Counted from the first letter of the stretch, positions 26,977 to 36,263 are shown. The stretch is 36,263 nucleotides of DNA from a bacterium (GCA_020057885.1 JAGVEX010000014.1:1-36263), one strand, 5' to 3'. The notes: generated by a model not told the origin, from the sequence alone. A program made the numbers and translations.

Positions 26977-28137
26977 ATGAGTATTTCGAAGGATTATAAA
27001 ATTAGAGGAATACATCTTGAAATAACAGGACAATGTAATTTACATTGCGCTTATTGCTATAATAGTAAATTTAATTCACCCAATATGATTAAAAAGGAGA
27101 TGACAACAAAAGATGTTTTGCGCTTGATTGATGAGGCGAGCAAAATGGGTTGTCAAAGATTCACTTTTTCGGGCGGAGAGGTGTTTCTGAGAAAAGACAT
27201 TTTTGAAATAATAGAATATTGTAAGGATAAAAGGCTGGAATTTTTATCAAATGGCAAAGTTCTCGACCGTAGCTTTATTGAAAAGTTGAGTAAATATCCC
27301 CAAATAAAGGAAATAAAAATTACCCTGGATGGGTTTGAAGAGCATAATAAAATCAGGCTGGGAAGCGATTATAAAAAAATTGAAAAAAGTATTAGATTAT
27401 TAAAGAAGAAAAATTTTTCAGTAGTAATTAATACTGAGGTAACTGCGAATAATATTCATGAACTGATAATGTTGTATGAAAAATTAAAATCATTAAAAAT
27501 TGATAGATGGCGCGTGGATTTACCATTTATTTTAGGAAGATATGAAAAAACATATACAACATATCGTCTGCCAAATTTTAACAAATTAATAAAAGTCTTT
27601 AAAACAATATTAATTGATTATTTAAAAAATAAACCCTCGTTCGAGATAGAGCTTTTTAATGTCTATAAGTCAGAAATAAAACCAATTAATTTCGTTTCTT
27701 TTAATAAAGATGCGCATCCGTGTGAATATCGGACGGGAAGTCATGCCTTGTGGCCGAATGGCGATATGAAATTTTGTCCGAGTTTAAATTTGGTTATGGC
27801 AAATTTTGTTAAAGCGCAGAATCTAAAATCAGCAATTAAGAAGAAGTATGAACACCCTTTTTATAAAATTAAAATATCTGACATAAAAGAGTGCATGAAT
27901 TGTCGTTATTTAAAATTGTGTGGTGGTGGATGTCGTGCCGATGCTTATTATTATTTTAATTATCTCACAAAACCGGACCCTAAGAGTTGTAATCTTATGC
28001 CATTATTCGAAAAAGAAATATTACCCATTTTGCCAAACGACTTACAAATTTTTTTCTCAAAATTAATTAATAAAAACAACGCTGTACCTAAAAAGTATAA
28101 TCTTATTAGGTTAATAAAAAATAAAACCACTAAATAA
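26977..28137 (+). CDS. Radical SAM/SPASM protein
   Basis: TGQCNLHCAYCYNSK, FTFSGGEVFLRKD, SPASM C-terminus CMNCRYLKLCGGGCRADA. Confidence 0.93.
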   Translation: MSISKDYKIRGIHLEITGQCNLHCAYCYNSKFNSPNMIKKEMTTKDVLRLIDEASKMGCQRFTFSGGEVFLRKDIFEIIEYCKDKRLEFLSNGKVLDRSFIEKLSKYPQIKEIKITLDGFEEHNKIRLGSDYKKIEKSIRLLKKKNFSVVINTEVTANNIHELIMLYEKLKSLKIDRWRVDLPFILGRYEKTYTTYRLPNFNKLIKVFKTILIDYLKNKPSFEIELFNVYKSEIKPINFVSFNKDAHPCEYRTGSHALWPNGDMKFCPSLNLVMANFVKAQNLKSAIKKKYEHPFYKIKISDIKECMNCRYLKLCGGGCRADAYYYFNYLTKPDPKSCNLMPLFEKEILPILPNDLQIFFSKLINKNNAVPKKYNLIRLIKNKTTK

Positions 28138-28267
28138 TTAGTGGTTTTACTAGTCCTTGGACCAATAGATGAGTTTAATCATCTGTACAATGTCCTTTTA
28201 GTGTCATCATAGTATTTTTTCTTATTAAAAAGAAAGTTTAATAAAACTTCTATAAATAATCTACTAT
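28113..28267 (-). ncRNA. Candidate small RNA antisense/convergent to the rSAM operon end
   Basis: Minus-strand TTGACA-16 bp-TATAAT (28274-28301) reading left into the terminator at 28123-28148; no substantial ORF between. Confidence 0.4.
28123..28148. terminator. Bidirectional intrinsic terminator after the second rSAM gene
   Basis: AAAACCACTAA-ATAA-TTAGTGGTTTT; T-rich on the + side, and T-rich on the - side (rc of 28112-28126). Confidence 0.8.
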
Positions 28268-28273
28268 AATCTT

Positions 28274-28301
28274 ATTATACACTTATTAAAATTGCTGTCA
28301 A
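28274..28301 (-). promoter_or_regulatory. Consensus sigma70-type promoter on the minus strand
   Basis: rc reads TTGACA-GCAATTTTAATAAGTG-TATAAT: both hexamers match consensus. Confidence 0.6.
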
Positions 28302-28457
28302 GTCGTCGCGCAGTATTCCTTTCTAGGGTTAATATACCTCAGACTGAGTGTCTAAATTTTGGGTACCTACCACTGGTTAGTAATTTTAATGTATAATATA
28401 TAAAGCTATTGAAAGTAATTATTAAGAGTGATACAGTAGTCTGTTAATTATCTTTTT

Positions 28458-31103
28458 ATGAACCAAGAAACAAGCGACTATAAATTTAATGGCATTGAAT
28501 CGGAAGAAGGGGGAGAGTTTGGTTTGGAAAATGATGAATTGCCAATAAAAAAATCAAAAAACAAAACCACCGTTAAATTTTATGAGGGAAGGGTTTTTGC
28601 TAGTAAAGCTAAAGCAGGAGATGTGGCACTAATGATACCGCGCGGAAAAAATAGCAGAAATAGTGAGGTTGGCTCTAAAAAATCTAATGAGTCTGAAATT
28701 AGTGCAGAAAAAAAAGCCATTGATTCTGAGCCAGAGGTAATTAGGAGCGCTTACAATGATATTTTAGATGATTATAAAAATGGTGTGGCCGACTTGTCAG
28801 AGCTAGAGCAGTTTATTGCAGATAGTGACAAAATGGATAATTCACCAACTGTTAAGGCAACTAGATTTTTAGTAGAAGATATTAAATTGGGCAAAGTTAC
28901 GCCACCAGACGTCAGTGTACTTGAAAATAAAGCCAAAGAGGATGTCAGAGAACTTGGTGATGAAAAAATAGAAACAGAGTCTGACCCTTTAGTTAAATGG
29001 ATTCAAGAAAATGTTACTAAATCCAGCGATCATAAATGGAATGAGCTAGTTGACCTAGAGCGTGAGGTGGCCAATAGGCGTTTTATTGAATCTACTAAAA
29101 GTGTGTGGGGTTATTTTGCTGAAGGTAACAAATGGCAACCGAAGAATAAAGATCATCGAGTTATATTAACCGACAACAACGATGATGACGCTAAAACTAC
29201 TCTTTATTTTTTAAAAAAAGCGGGATTAGAATCAACTCTTTGTGAGCACTTGCTAAAATTCAAACAACATAGTTCGGAACAGGAGATGGATAAAAACAAG
29301 GCTGTAGAACAGTTTAATAAAGCGGATTTTTTTGATATAAAGAATGATATGCCACCTTCCTCCTCCGAAACTATGTGGCATTTGTTAATGGCGAGCGGCG
29401 TGGGACATTTCAATAATAAAAATGATCGTTTTTTGGTTAGTTTAGTTGGTGATTCTTTAGCAAACGAGATAATGAACAAGCCAGATCATTTTTTAAAAAG
29501 CGCCAAGACATTGCGCGGACTTAAGCGTTTCATGCCGGCTAGTAAAATTGTGGCTTATGCTAATTCATACAGTAAATCGGTAGGTGGCAAAAAATGGGAA
29601 GAAAACTATGAAAATTTGCTGGATAGAGAATTTAGTAATGAAGATTTAATGAATTTTGGCGTGGTGCATGTTAGCGCCAAGGGTAATAGATATTTTGATG
29701 GCTCTAAAAAACAGCAAGAAACAGTAGATAAAGCAATGAATATTTTAGGTCAAACAGAAAGTAAATTAAAAACCGACGGTCGTTTAGTGGATTCTTCTGC
29801 TTGGGGTAAAGTATTTGTTAACATAGCCCGAACACCCGAAGAGCGTTTTCCGGGTGGAGCATCATCTGTACATGCTATGGGAAAGTATGACGCTTATTTA
29901 CAATTGCAGCCTAGTTTAGACCAGCAAAGTTTTTTATTTCGGCCGCTTAAAGAAAAAGAAGGTGCTAAACCAAATATGGAGCTTGATCAAGGCGCGTGGG
30001 TTTATGGTATGTATCTTAAACTAAAAGATGGTAAAGAATTCAGTAAATCACAGCTTGAGATTATGCAGGCGTTTTTAGGTAAAAATTATGAGCCTATGGG
30101 TGTAATTAAGGAACATTTGGAACAAAGCTTGCTAATCAATCAAGCAACAAAAAAAGAAAAAGTTTCAGAAAACGAACAAGTCTCAGAACTTGAGCTAAAA
30201 AAAGAATCTAAGTTTGAAAAGAAAGATTATAAACAAGTCGATTATCTAACAGGTGCCGATCAAGAGGGTTATTTTTGGGCCGATAAAATGCATGATAGTT
30301 ACGACCCGTTAGCGTCCGTGTTTCAACTATTAAGAGATAGCAAAGATTCAACCATAGCGAAGTATGTTCCAGTCGATGATCCTTTTAAACAAAGGATAAT
30401 GATAGCTTCGTACACGATATATCTTCCGTCGGCGGCAGTAGATTTTGATGGGACAAATACACGTGGATCATACATTGAGATGCTCTCCCCAGGAGAACTT
30501 AAATTAGAAGGAGAAAAATGGATGGTTACTAAGAAAATAAAGGTACGTATTACTGACGGGCCTTCAAAAATAGAAGTTCAACCGATAGATATGAATGTAG
30601 TAGAAAAATCAGAAGATATTCAACCAGTTCAGGTGGGTGAATCTAAGCCAGAACCAATTATTCAGGGAAATATAGAGGAAGAAATCGGTGTTATTGAAAA
30701 TAAGATAACACCACCTCCTGATTTTAAATTAGGCAGGGCTTATCATAGTAAGAGTGGTAAATATGTCACTGTGTCAGGCTATAATGGTCTTGCTAGTGAT
30801 AATAGGCATTATATTACAACTGAAAATAATGATAGTAGTCTTCCGTTTGATGAAATAGATTATGAACCTTTTTTTAATAGAGAGCTTACCGCTGAGGAGA
30901 GAGAAAACAAAGAGGTGATTGATGATAAGTTTAGGCAGGCTCTTAATAAATTTTGGCATGAGGAATTGCGTAAACCTATCTATGATTTTACAAATGAAAT
31001 GCGTCAAATGGTGGTTTCACAACAGATAGAAAAAAGCATGAAATCTCCTAAAACGCAAGCAATTTTATTTGAAAGATATAAAAAATATGATTTGCCAATT
31101 TAA
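28458..31103 (+). CDS. Large hypothetical protein (881 aa), no domain recognised
   Basis: Long open frame with host-like codons; charged N-terminus; no signal peptide seen. Confidence 0.8.
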   Translation: MNQETSDYKFNGIESEEGGEFGLENDELPIKKSKNKTTVKFYEGRVFASKAKAGDVALMIPRGKNSRNSEVGSKKSNESEISAEKKAIDSEPEVIRSAYNDILDDYKNGVADLSELEQFIADSDKMDNSPTVKATRFLVEDIKLGKVTPPDVSVLENKAKEDVRELGDEKIETESDPLVKWIQENVTKSSDHKWNELVDLEREVANRRFIESTKSVWGYFAEGNKWQPKNKDHRVILTDNNDDDAKTTLYFLKKAGLESTLCEHLLKFKQHSSEQEMDKNKAVEQFNKADFFDIKNDMPPSSSETMWHLLMASGVGHFNNKNDRFLVSLVGDSLANEIMNKPDHFLKSAKTLRGLKRFMPASKIVAYANSYSKSVGGKKWEENYENLLDREFSNEDLMNFGVVHVSAKGNRYFDGSKKQQETVDKAMNILGQTESKLKTDGRLVDSSAWGKVFVNIARTPEERFPGGASSVHAMGKYDAYLQLQPSLDQQSFLFRPLKEKEGAKPNMELDQGAWVYGMYLKLKDGKEFSKSQLEIMQAFLGKNYEPMGVIKEHLEQSLLINQATKKEKVSENEQVSELELKKESKFEKKDYKQVDYLTGADQEGYFWADKMHDSYDPLASVFQLLRDSKDSTIAKYVPVDDPFKQRIMIASYTIYLPSAAVDFDGTNTRGSYIEMLSPGELKLEGEKWMVTKKIKVRITDGPSKIEVQPIDMNVVEKSEDIQPVQVGESKPEPIIQGNIEEEIGVIENKITPPPDFKLGRAYHSKSGKYVTVSGYNGLASDNRHYITTENNDSSLPFDEIDYEPFFNRELTAEERENKEVIDDKFRQALNKFWHEELRKPIYDFTNEMRQMVVSQQIEKSMKSPKTQAILFERYKKYDLPI

Positions 31104-31129
31104 TTTGTTGTATTAATTTAAAAGTTTTT

Positions 31130-34100
31130 ATGTCATCAGAGCAACAACTTTCAGACGAAATAAAACATCAAATTGAACAAGCTGAGGGGGATGTAATAGA
31201 TGCCGCGGCAAATATGACGGCCGATCAAACTTTTTCAGAAACACAAATTGATGTTTTGCAAAATCAGCCTGTAGAAATTTCTGTAATGCCAGGAAGTGAA
31301 AAACTGGAGCAAGAAAAATATGATTTTGAGACGAGATTTAATATCAATAAAGAAGAACTCGAAAGTATAGCTGGTTGGAATGATTTGTCAGAAGGTCAAA
31401 AAGCTTTGGCTTTTGAAAATTTGCAACAATTAACACTTGGTCGCATTCAGGATGAGGCGATTGATAAATACCAATCAAAAAAAGCGGTTGCCAATTGGTC
31501 AGTCGGGCTTTGGCGTGGTGCTTTTAAGAAATATTATGTAGCCAAAGAACAAAAAGATACGGCGGCCGAAATTCAAAAAGGTGGTTTGGTTGTTCATGGG
31601 GAGACATTGGGTAAATTAGTGCAAGGTATGCAATATAATGGCCCAGAAGTTGAAATTAATAATAATGGTCAGTTAGAAATTTTATATGCTGGCAAGGCCG
31701 AAGATTATGCCAAAGAGTTGGAAAACGGACGCCAAGATTTATCAGAAGAAGATAAAGGAAAGGTAGATAATTTTAACAAAATTGCTACTAAATTTAGTCG
31801 TTTACCTTATGAGTGGTCTTTGCCTTCTGCTAGTAAAAAACAGCACCGAGAATTTGAAAAAATAAGAGTCGATTATGAGTCGGCTATTGGAGATATTATA
31901 AAACTTAAGGAAAAAAAATTAGGAAATGAGCGCGAAGCCGCACTTAGTGTTAAAGAGATTGATTATAAAGTGCGAATGAATCAGTTTTTAAACACTCATC
32001 CTGAAGCTGAAAAAAAATTACACGAAATTAATTCTAATGAAGTATGGTCGCGGGCATTAAATAATACTATTTTTGAGCGTGGTGGATATATGGGGTTTGG
32101 CTTTGGTGCACGTATGGCCTCCACAGCTTTTATTGGTTACGCAGTAGCTCCTTTATTTGCAGCTGTGACCGCTGGCCATTTGGCTTACCGTCGCGCCAAA
32201 GAGGCGATAACAGAAACAGAGCAAGCTGCCCGACGTGGTGTAAAACAAGGCGAGGGAAAAAAGATATCTAAATTACAGCCTGAACTTGGAGCCATTAAAG
32301 AGCAACTTAAGGATATATATCAACAATTAGGTAATAAAGCGCAAGAATTAGGTATAGAAAATTTTGACGTGCTTGAAGAATCTTCAATTGAGAAGCTTCG
32401 CGAATATTATGGATGGAAATTACCCAACGACATTGCTAATTTGATAAATAGTTTAGATACTAGTCTTCAAAATGTTAGCAGAGTTGAAACGATGATTCGT
32501 GAAGAGCGCGCTAAGGCTCCCAAAAAAGAGTTTGCCAGCGTTTCTAGTTTACAAGATAAAATTTTTAAATTGACCAATAAAATAGAAGAAGTGGAGAACG
32601 AAGAGGAAAAGGCCAAATTGCGCGGTCAATTGGAAGCACGTCTTTATTATACTAAAGAAAAAATTGATAAGGGCGAAATAAATTTTGGTAGCGACAGGGA
32701 ACGGTTGGCCAACCAATATGCCCTGCTGTATCTTTTGGGTCAAGGTGAAGCTTTGGCAGCTTCTGGCAGGGTAGAAGAGACAAAAGACGAAGAAGGTCGG
32801 ACACTAGAGGATCGTTTGGATAATTTTCTTAGTTTACGAGAAAAGAACATATCAAAAGAACAACGTAAGTCAATTATCAAGCAAGTAATAGTTGGTGGTG
32901 TTATTGGTGCTGGTTTTGCCGCTTTGGGTAGTGCCATTGCTGATTATGTTCGTGGTGGATCACATGCTACAAAAGCTGTTAAGGGGCATCAAGTAAGTTC
33001 TGGCAAGCAGTCTTTGGTAATAAAAGAAGAAGTACAGACCAGTGTTGGTGCCGGTGAAAATACATCTAATATTACACAAGCTGAAACAATTAAGCATGCT
33101 CAAGAACTTGGTAATTTATCTAAAAAATTTGGTATTTATCCAAAAGAATTATCTGAACAAGGTTTGGGTAGCCCTAAGGACACAGCAGATTATTTACATA
33201 ATTTAGAGAATAATTTTAATAGCATAAAAATAAAAGGTACTGCGTTAACTCCAGAACAAATACATGATTTTATAACTAATCACCCCGAACTGTTTAAGGG
33301 TGGTAAGTCACCAAACCTTGATGATATTAATATGCGCCTTAAAACAGATCTTGATATTACTACAGTTAAAGCTGGTGAGGGAATTGAATCAAAGGGCATT
33401 CAACAAATTTTGGATAATCCTAAAAAGTTTGGCTTTACGGGTGAGGTTACAAATAAAGCCGAGGTACAAGCTTTTGCTAATAAATTGGCTCACGAGGCAG
33501 CTTTGAACACCAAGGTGGGCGGCACTACCGTAGTGGGTGAAGATTATGATTTGAGACTTAAAGGCTCTGCTATTGATAAAGAGATCTATTTAAAACAAGG
33601 CCCAGACGGCAAGTGGCACTATGAGTTTAGTAAAAACCTTGATCAAGGTGATATTTATCAACATACAGTAGAAATCCCAACTGATCAGGAAGTTATTGAA
33701 TCAAAAGATTTGGCTTGGTCGCCCAAGGGTGCGCATATTACAGAAGTAACAGCCGTTGACGCTCCCAAGAATTTTATTCCATCTAGTGAAGTGCATTTAT
33801 ATGAGATTGATTCCGATGGCGATGGGGTAGGAGATTATTATATAGTGGGTGATAAGAATGAAATTTTTCATACCTATAGTCAGTTACCAAATGAAACAGG
33901 AGAACATTTTTTGGAAAGAGCAACGGCAGGTCACCAGGAGATAGATGCGACTGTTAAAGCAGTTGCCAAAGCTTTGGGTGAAAATACTAAAGATTGGGCA
34001 ACAGGCGATAAATTAAACGCGGCTAGAGCATTAGCTTTTACTTATGATGGGGCCGGCAATTTAAATGAAGATTGTAAAGTAATATTACAAGAAGTGATTG

Positions 34101-35173
34101 ATAAATTTGGCTCCAAAACCCCGATTTATTTGCATGATCAAGATTTGGGTATTTATATCCGTCACAATTTATCAGATTTAACACAGGCTAAGGTAGAAAA
34201 TTTGTACAATGCTGGGACCAAATTGCATGAGGCTGGCTGGAAGAGTGTGGATTATGATTTTTTAAAAAAAATAGCTGAGGGGGCGCGCTCTTGGAAAGTG
34301 AATGGTAGTTTACTTGAGACAAACTTAAAATCACCTTTAAGTGGTAATCCAATTATAGAAAATCTACAAGGTGATAAATTTGGCGAAGAAGTTGTAGGTA
34401 AGGCTTTTGGCCGAGCTTTAGAAGATCATGCTGAACTCAAGGAAACTCTTATTCAGTGGCAGAATAAGTTTGAGAGTAGAGGAATTGGGGCTTTAACCCG
34501 TTTATCTAGTGGCACAGTGGAAAAAATTATGCACACCAATGTCTCACTTAATTTTGAACAATGGAAAGATAATTTTGGTGGGGGGGTTAAAAATGGGGCA
34601 GTAAAAGCTATTTATGAACAGCTTGACCATGCGCTTGGTGGCAAACTTTCCCATGGCGGGTTGCAAGGAACTGTTGGTGAAAATTTAGAGCGAACTATTT
34701 TGTATAGTTCAACTCCTAAATTGTCGAGCGTAGAGATTCCCGTAAAATCTCAGGAACCAATTAATTTATTAGGACATGATGTGCCTAAACCAATAGATTT
34801 TGAACAAGTTGGTGGAAAAGCACATCTTGTGATACAAGAAGGCTCAACACCCCCTAAATTGCCACCCGAAGCAATTAAATCGTCTGCAGAACCTATAAAA
34901 ACAGCTGAAACTCCCAAACCGTCATCTTCAGAATTGGCGCAGCTTTCAAAGTTTAATTGGACTGATGGACAAAAGGTAGGTGAACATACAATTCGTTTTG
35001 CTTATGATAAGTCTAATAATATAACCGGATTTTCTATTGACAATGAGAAGCCTATAACTCCACAAATCATCAAAGATGTTTTTAAGTCAATGCAAAAATT
35101 GAATTTACCGGCAGGTAGCAAAGAGCTTGAGAATGTTAAGTTTATTTATGAAAATTTGCCAAAAGGTAAATAG
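31130..35173 (+). CDS. Very large hypothetical protein (1347 aa) with two hydrophobic segments, coiled-coil and a DSDGDGVGD motif
   Basis: Hydrophobic MGFGFGARMASTAFIGYAVAPLFAAVTAG and VIVGGVIGAGFAALGSAIADYV; EIDSDGDGVGDYYIVGD. Confidence 0.8.
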   Translation: MSSEQQLSDEIKHQIEQAEGDVIDAAANMTADQTFSETQIDVLQNQPVEISVMPGSEKLEQEKYDFETRFNINKEELESIAGWNDLSEGQKALAFENLQQLTLGRIQDEAIDKYQSKKAVANWSVGLWRGAFKKYYVAKEQKDTAAEIQKGGLVVHGETLGKLVQGMQYNGPEVEINNNGQLEILYAGKAEDYAKELENGRQDLSEEDKGKVDNFNKIATKFSRLPYEWSLPSASKKQHREFEKIRVDYESAIGDIIKLKEKKLGNEREAALSVKEIDYKVRMNQFLNTHPEAEKKLHEINSNEVWSRALNNTIFERGGYMGFGFGARMASTAFIGYAVAPLFAAVTAGHLAYRRAKEAITETEQAARRGVKQGEGKKISKLQPELGAIKEQLKDIYQQLGNKAQELGIENFDVLEESSIEKLREYYGWKLPNDIANLINSLDTSLQNVSRVETMIREERAKAPKKEFASVSSLQDKIFKLTNKIEEVENEEEKAKLRGQLEARLYYTKEKIDKGEINFGSDRERLANQYALLYLLGQGEALAASGRVEETKDEEGRTLEDRLDNFLSLREKNISKEQRKSIIKQVIVGGVIGAGFAALGSAIADYVRGGSHATKAVKGHQVSSGKQSLVIKEEVQTSVGAGENTSNITQAETIKHAQELGNLSKKFGIYPKELSEQGLGSPKDTADYLHNLENNFNSIKIKGTALTPEQIHDFITNHPELFKGGKSPNLDDINMRLKTDLDITTVKAGEGIESKGIQQILDNPKKFGFTGEVTNKAEVQAFANKLAHEAALNTKVGGTTVVGEDYDLRLKGSAIDKEIYLKQGPDGKWHYEFSKNLDQGDIYQHTVEIPTDQEVIESKDLAWSPKGAHITEVTAVDAPKNFIPSSEVHLYEIDSDGDGVGDYYIVGDKNEIFHTYSQLPNETGEHFLERATAGHQEIDATVKAVAKALGENTKDWATGDKLNAARALAFTYDGAGNLNEDCKVILQEVIDKFGSKTPIYLHDQDLGIYIRHNLSDLTQAKVENLYNAGTKLHEAGWKSVDYDFLKKIAEGARSWKVNGSLLETNLKSPLSGNPIIENLQGDKFGEEVVGKAFGRALEDHAELKETLIQWQNKFESRGIGALTRLSSGTVEKIMHTNVSLNFEQWKDNFGGGVKNGAVKAIYEQLDHALGGKLSHGGLQGTVGENLERTILYSSTPKLSSVEIPVKSQEPINLLGHDVPKPIDFEQVGGKAHLVIQEGSTPPKLPPEAIKSSAEPIKTAETPKPSSSELAQLSKFNWTDGQKVGEHTIRFAYDKSNNITGFSIDNEKPITPQIIKDVFKSMQKLNLPAGSKELENVKFIYENLPKGK

Positions 35174-35196
35174 TAATAAAATTTGATAAAATAAAT

Positions 35197-35228
35197 AACT
35201 CCCAACCTACTTATGTAAGTTGGGAGTT
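35197..35228. terminator. Bidirectional terminator between convergent genes
   Basis: AACTCCCAAC-ctacttatgtaa-GTTGGGAGTT. Confidence 0.8.
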
Positions 35229-35243
35229 TGGCATTTGATGGGT

Positions 35244-36026
35244 TTAATCACGATCTTCGTCGTTGACGTTTATCTCTCCTTGGAATGTTCCTTTCAGCAT
35301 TCCTTTTAATTCGTGTTTTTTACAATCTGTATTTTTGGACCTGTCCTTTAACTGTTTTTCTAACAGGTCTTGTTTTGTTTGGAGTTTTTTAAACTCCTGC
35401 ATGTTGACAAAGCCAGCGTTTAACAATTCTAGTTTCGAAGCCTCAATGCTCGATACTTGTTCTCGCAGATCATCAATCTGCAATTGTAACGTATCGATCC
35501 GATCGTTGTTCTTTGTTCCCAATTGTAGAGCAACCACAGAATTATTTAACGCTTTGTTTGCCACTTTTTGAATTTGATCGAGACCATTGTTCATCTGATC
35601 GTATGTTGGTCTGTTTTCCAGACCTTTTTTCGCCTCATTGGCAGCAGATTTAACATTTGCCATTTGGTTGGCATATTCTGCTTTCCAAAGACTATCCACT
35701 TGAACCATTTGGGCAAACTCTTCCTTGCCCACACGTTGACCGGGTGTAAAAACTCCGATAATGCCGATGAGTATAGCGATTACCGAGATGATGGCAAAAA
35801 TTGCCAGCACCTTGCCATTGCTTGACTGCGGCACTTTTGTTGCCGGAATTTTTTCGGTTTTGCCTGCTTGATGAGCAGCCATAATCTCTTCTGTTTTTTT
35901 GTTTGCAGCAGCATCTTCTGCTGCCAGAGCTGCTTCCTCAGTCAATTGTTGGTTTCTTGCTTTATCGTAAGCCGCTTGCCTTGCTTCCCCAATTGCCCGG
36001 ATGTCTGCTTCTGTTAACTCGTACAT
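35244..36026 (-). CDS. Membrane-anchored coiled-coil hypothetical protein
   Basis: TM VLAIFAIISVIAILIGIIGVF; heptad-rich C-terminal part; SD AAGGAGATATGTC before the ATG. Confidence 0.8.
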   Translation of the reverse strand: MYELTEADIRAIGEARQAAYDKARNQQLTEEAALAAEDAAANKKTEEIMAAHQAGKTEKIPATKVPQSSNGKVLAIFAIISVIAILIGIIGVFTPGQRVGKEEFAQMVQVDSLWKAEYANQMANVKSAANEAKKGLENRPTYDQMNNGLDQIQKVANKALNNSVVALQLGTKNNDRIDTLQLQIDDLREQVSSIEASKLELLNAGFVNMQEFKKLQTKQDLLEKQLKDRSKNTDCKKHELKGMLKGTFQGEINVNDEDRD

Positions 36027-36079
36027 GACATATCTCCTTTTTGTCCGAACGGCACTTATTCAGACATTTTTGATTTTGG

Positions 36080-36164
36080 GCTCTGGTGTGTGCCAAAGTA
36101 AGTACTGCATTGTAGTATTGTCCATGGTAATATCTACAAAACTTACTCCACCAGAGCTTTTTTA
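36080..36164. other. Long near-continuous stem-loop upstream of the minus-strand gene
   Basis: GCTCTGGTG/CACCAGAGC, AGTAAGT/ACTTACT, TGTAGTATT/AATATCTACA around GTCCATGGT; followed by TTTTTTAT on the + side. Confidence 0.65.
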
Positions 36165-36172
36165 TAATTTAT

Positions 36173-36218
36173 TTAATGTCGCAGAATACTCCAGCCTTTT
36201 AAGGCTGGAGATGAATGC
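36173..36218. repeat. Nested palindrome GTCGCA-n-CTCCAGCCTTTTAAGGCTGGAG-n-TGCGAC (approximate bounds)
   Basis: Two perfectly nested arms; form resembles IS605-family right-end hairpins. Confidence 0.5.
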
Positions 36219-36263
36219 GACACCACTCCGAGCGTTAGCGAGGATATGCTAAATTTGAGGCAT

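Noticed and set aside
28138-28457. RiPP precursor peptide next to the rSAM genes
   Set aside because: Only ORFs of about 10-12 codons without an SD or leader-like features; not enough to call.
28458-35173. Prophage structural genes (tape measure/portal-like) for the giant proteins
   Set aside because: No recognisable phage hallmark (terminase, capsid, portal, integrase) nearby; no motif support.
36001-36252. ORF ending SSLLRLEMNATPLRALARIC* as TnpB C-terminus
   Set aside because: No TnpB/RuvC/zinc-finger motif recognisable; the frame runs through a palindrome and a start on the opposite strand of a good CDS.
485-36252. Numerous short ORFs in the supplied track antisense to or overlapping long CDSs (e.g. 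1578..2072 -, 2770..3276 -, 17054..17539 -)
   Set aside because: They lie inside well-supported genes, have low-complexity compositions and no RBS/domain support.

Overview
The window looks like a Patescibacteria/CPR-type chromosome segment (inferred from gene content, not from any search). It holds: (i) a Cys-rich secreted protein with GW-x-SLN repeats; (ii) a long type IV pilus locus (pilM, pilN, pilO, a PilP-like anchor, a pseudopilin-like protein, pilB, a PilT-like ATPase with degenerate motifs, pilC, major pilin, pilD, several minor prepilins); (iii) ligA, gatC, gatA, DedA, a short UDP-glucose-dehydrogenase-like protein, three tandem DsbA-like oxidoreductases and lgt; (iv) tRNA-Asp(GTC) followed by a fragmented tRNA-like copy and an AT-rich cysS-rSAM/SPASM-rSAM/SPASM block; (v) two very large hypothetical proteins; (vi) a minus-strand membrane coiled-coil protein. 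The most unusual layer is non-coding. The pilus region is peppered with related inverted-repeat elements (CTAAATCCTAAACAA...TTTAGGATTTAG). One copy brackets a four-helix-bundle (23S rRNA IVS-protein/Avd family) gene and another lies beside an apparent fragment of such a gene, which suggests an IVS-like dispersed element family. Other leads: a CATTGCGA/TCGCAATG palindrome inserted in frame inside pilD, a PilN with two PilM-binding INLLP motifs, a catalytically dead-looking PilT, a candidate antisense small RNA downstream of the radical-SAM genes, and the cysS-rSAM-rSAM block. All homology calls are by motif recognition; no database search was run.
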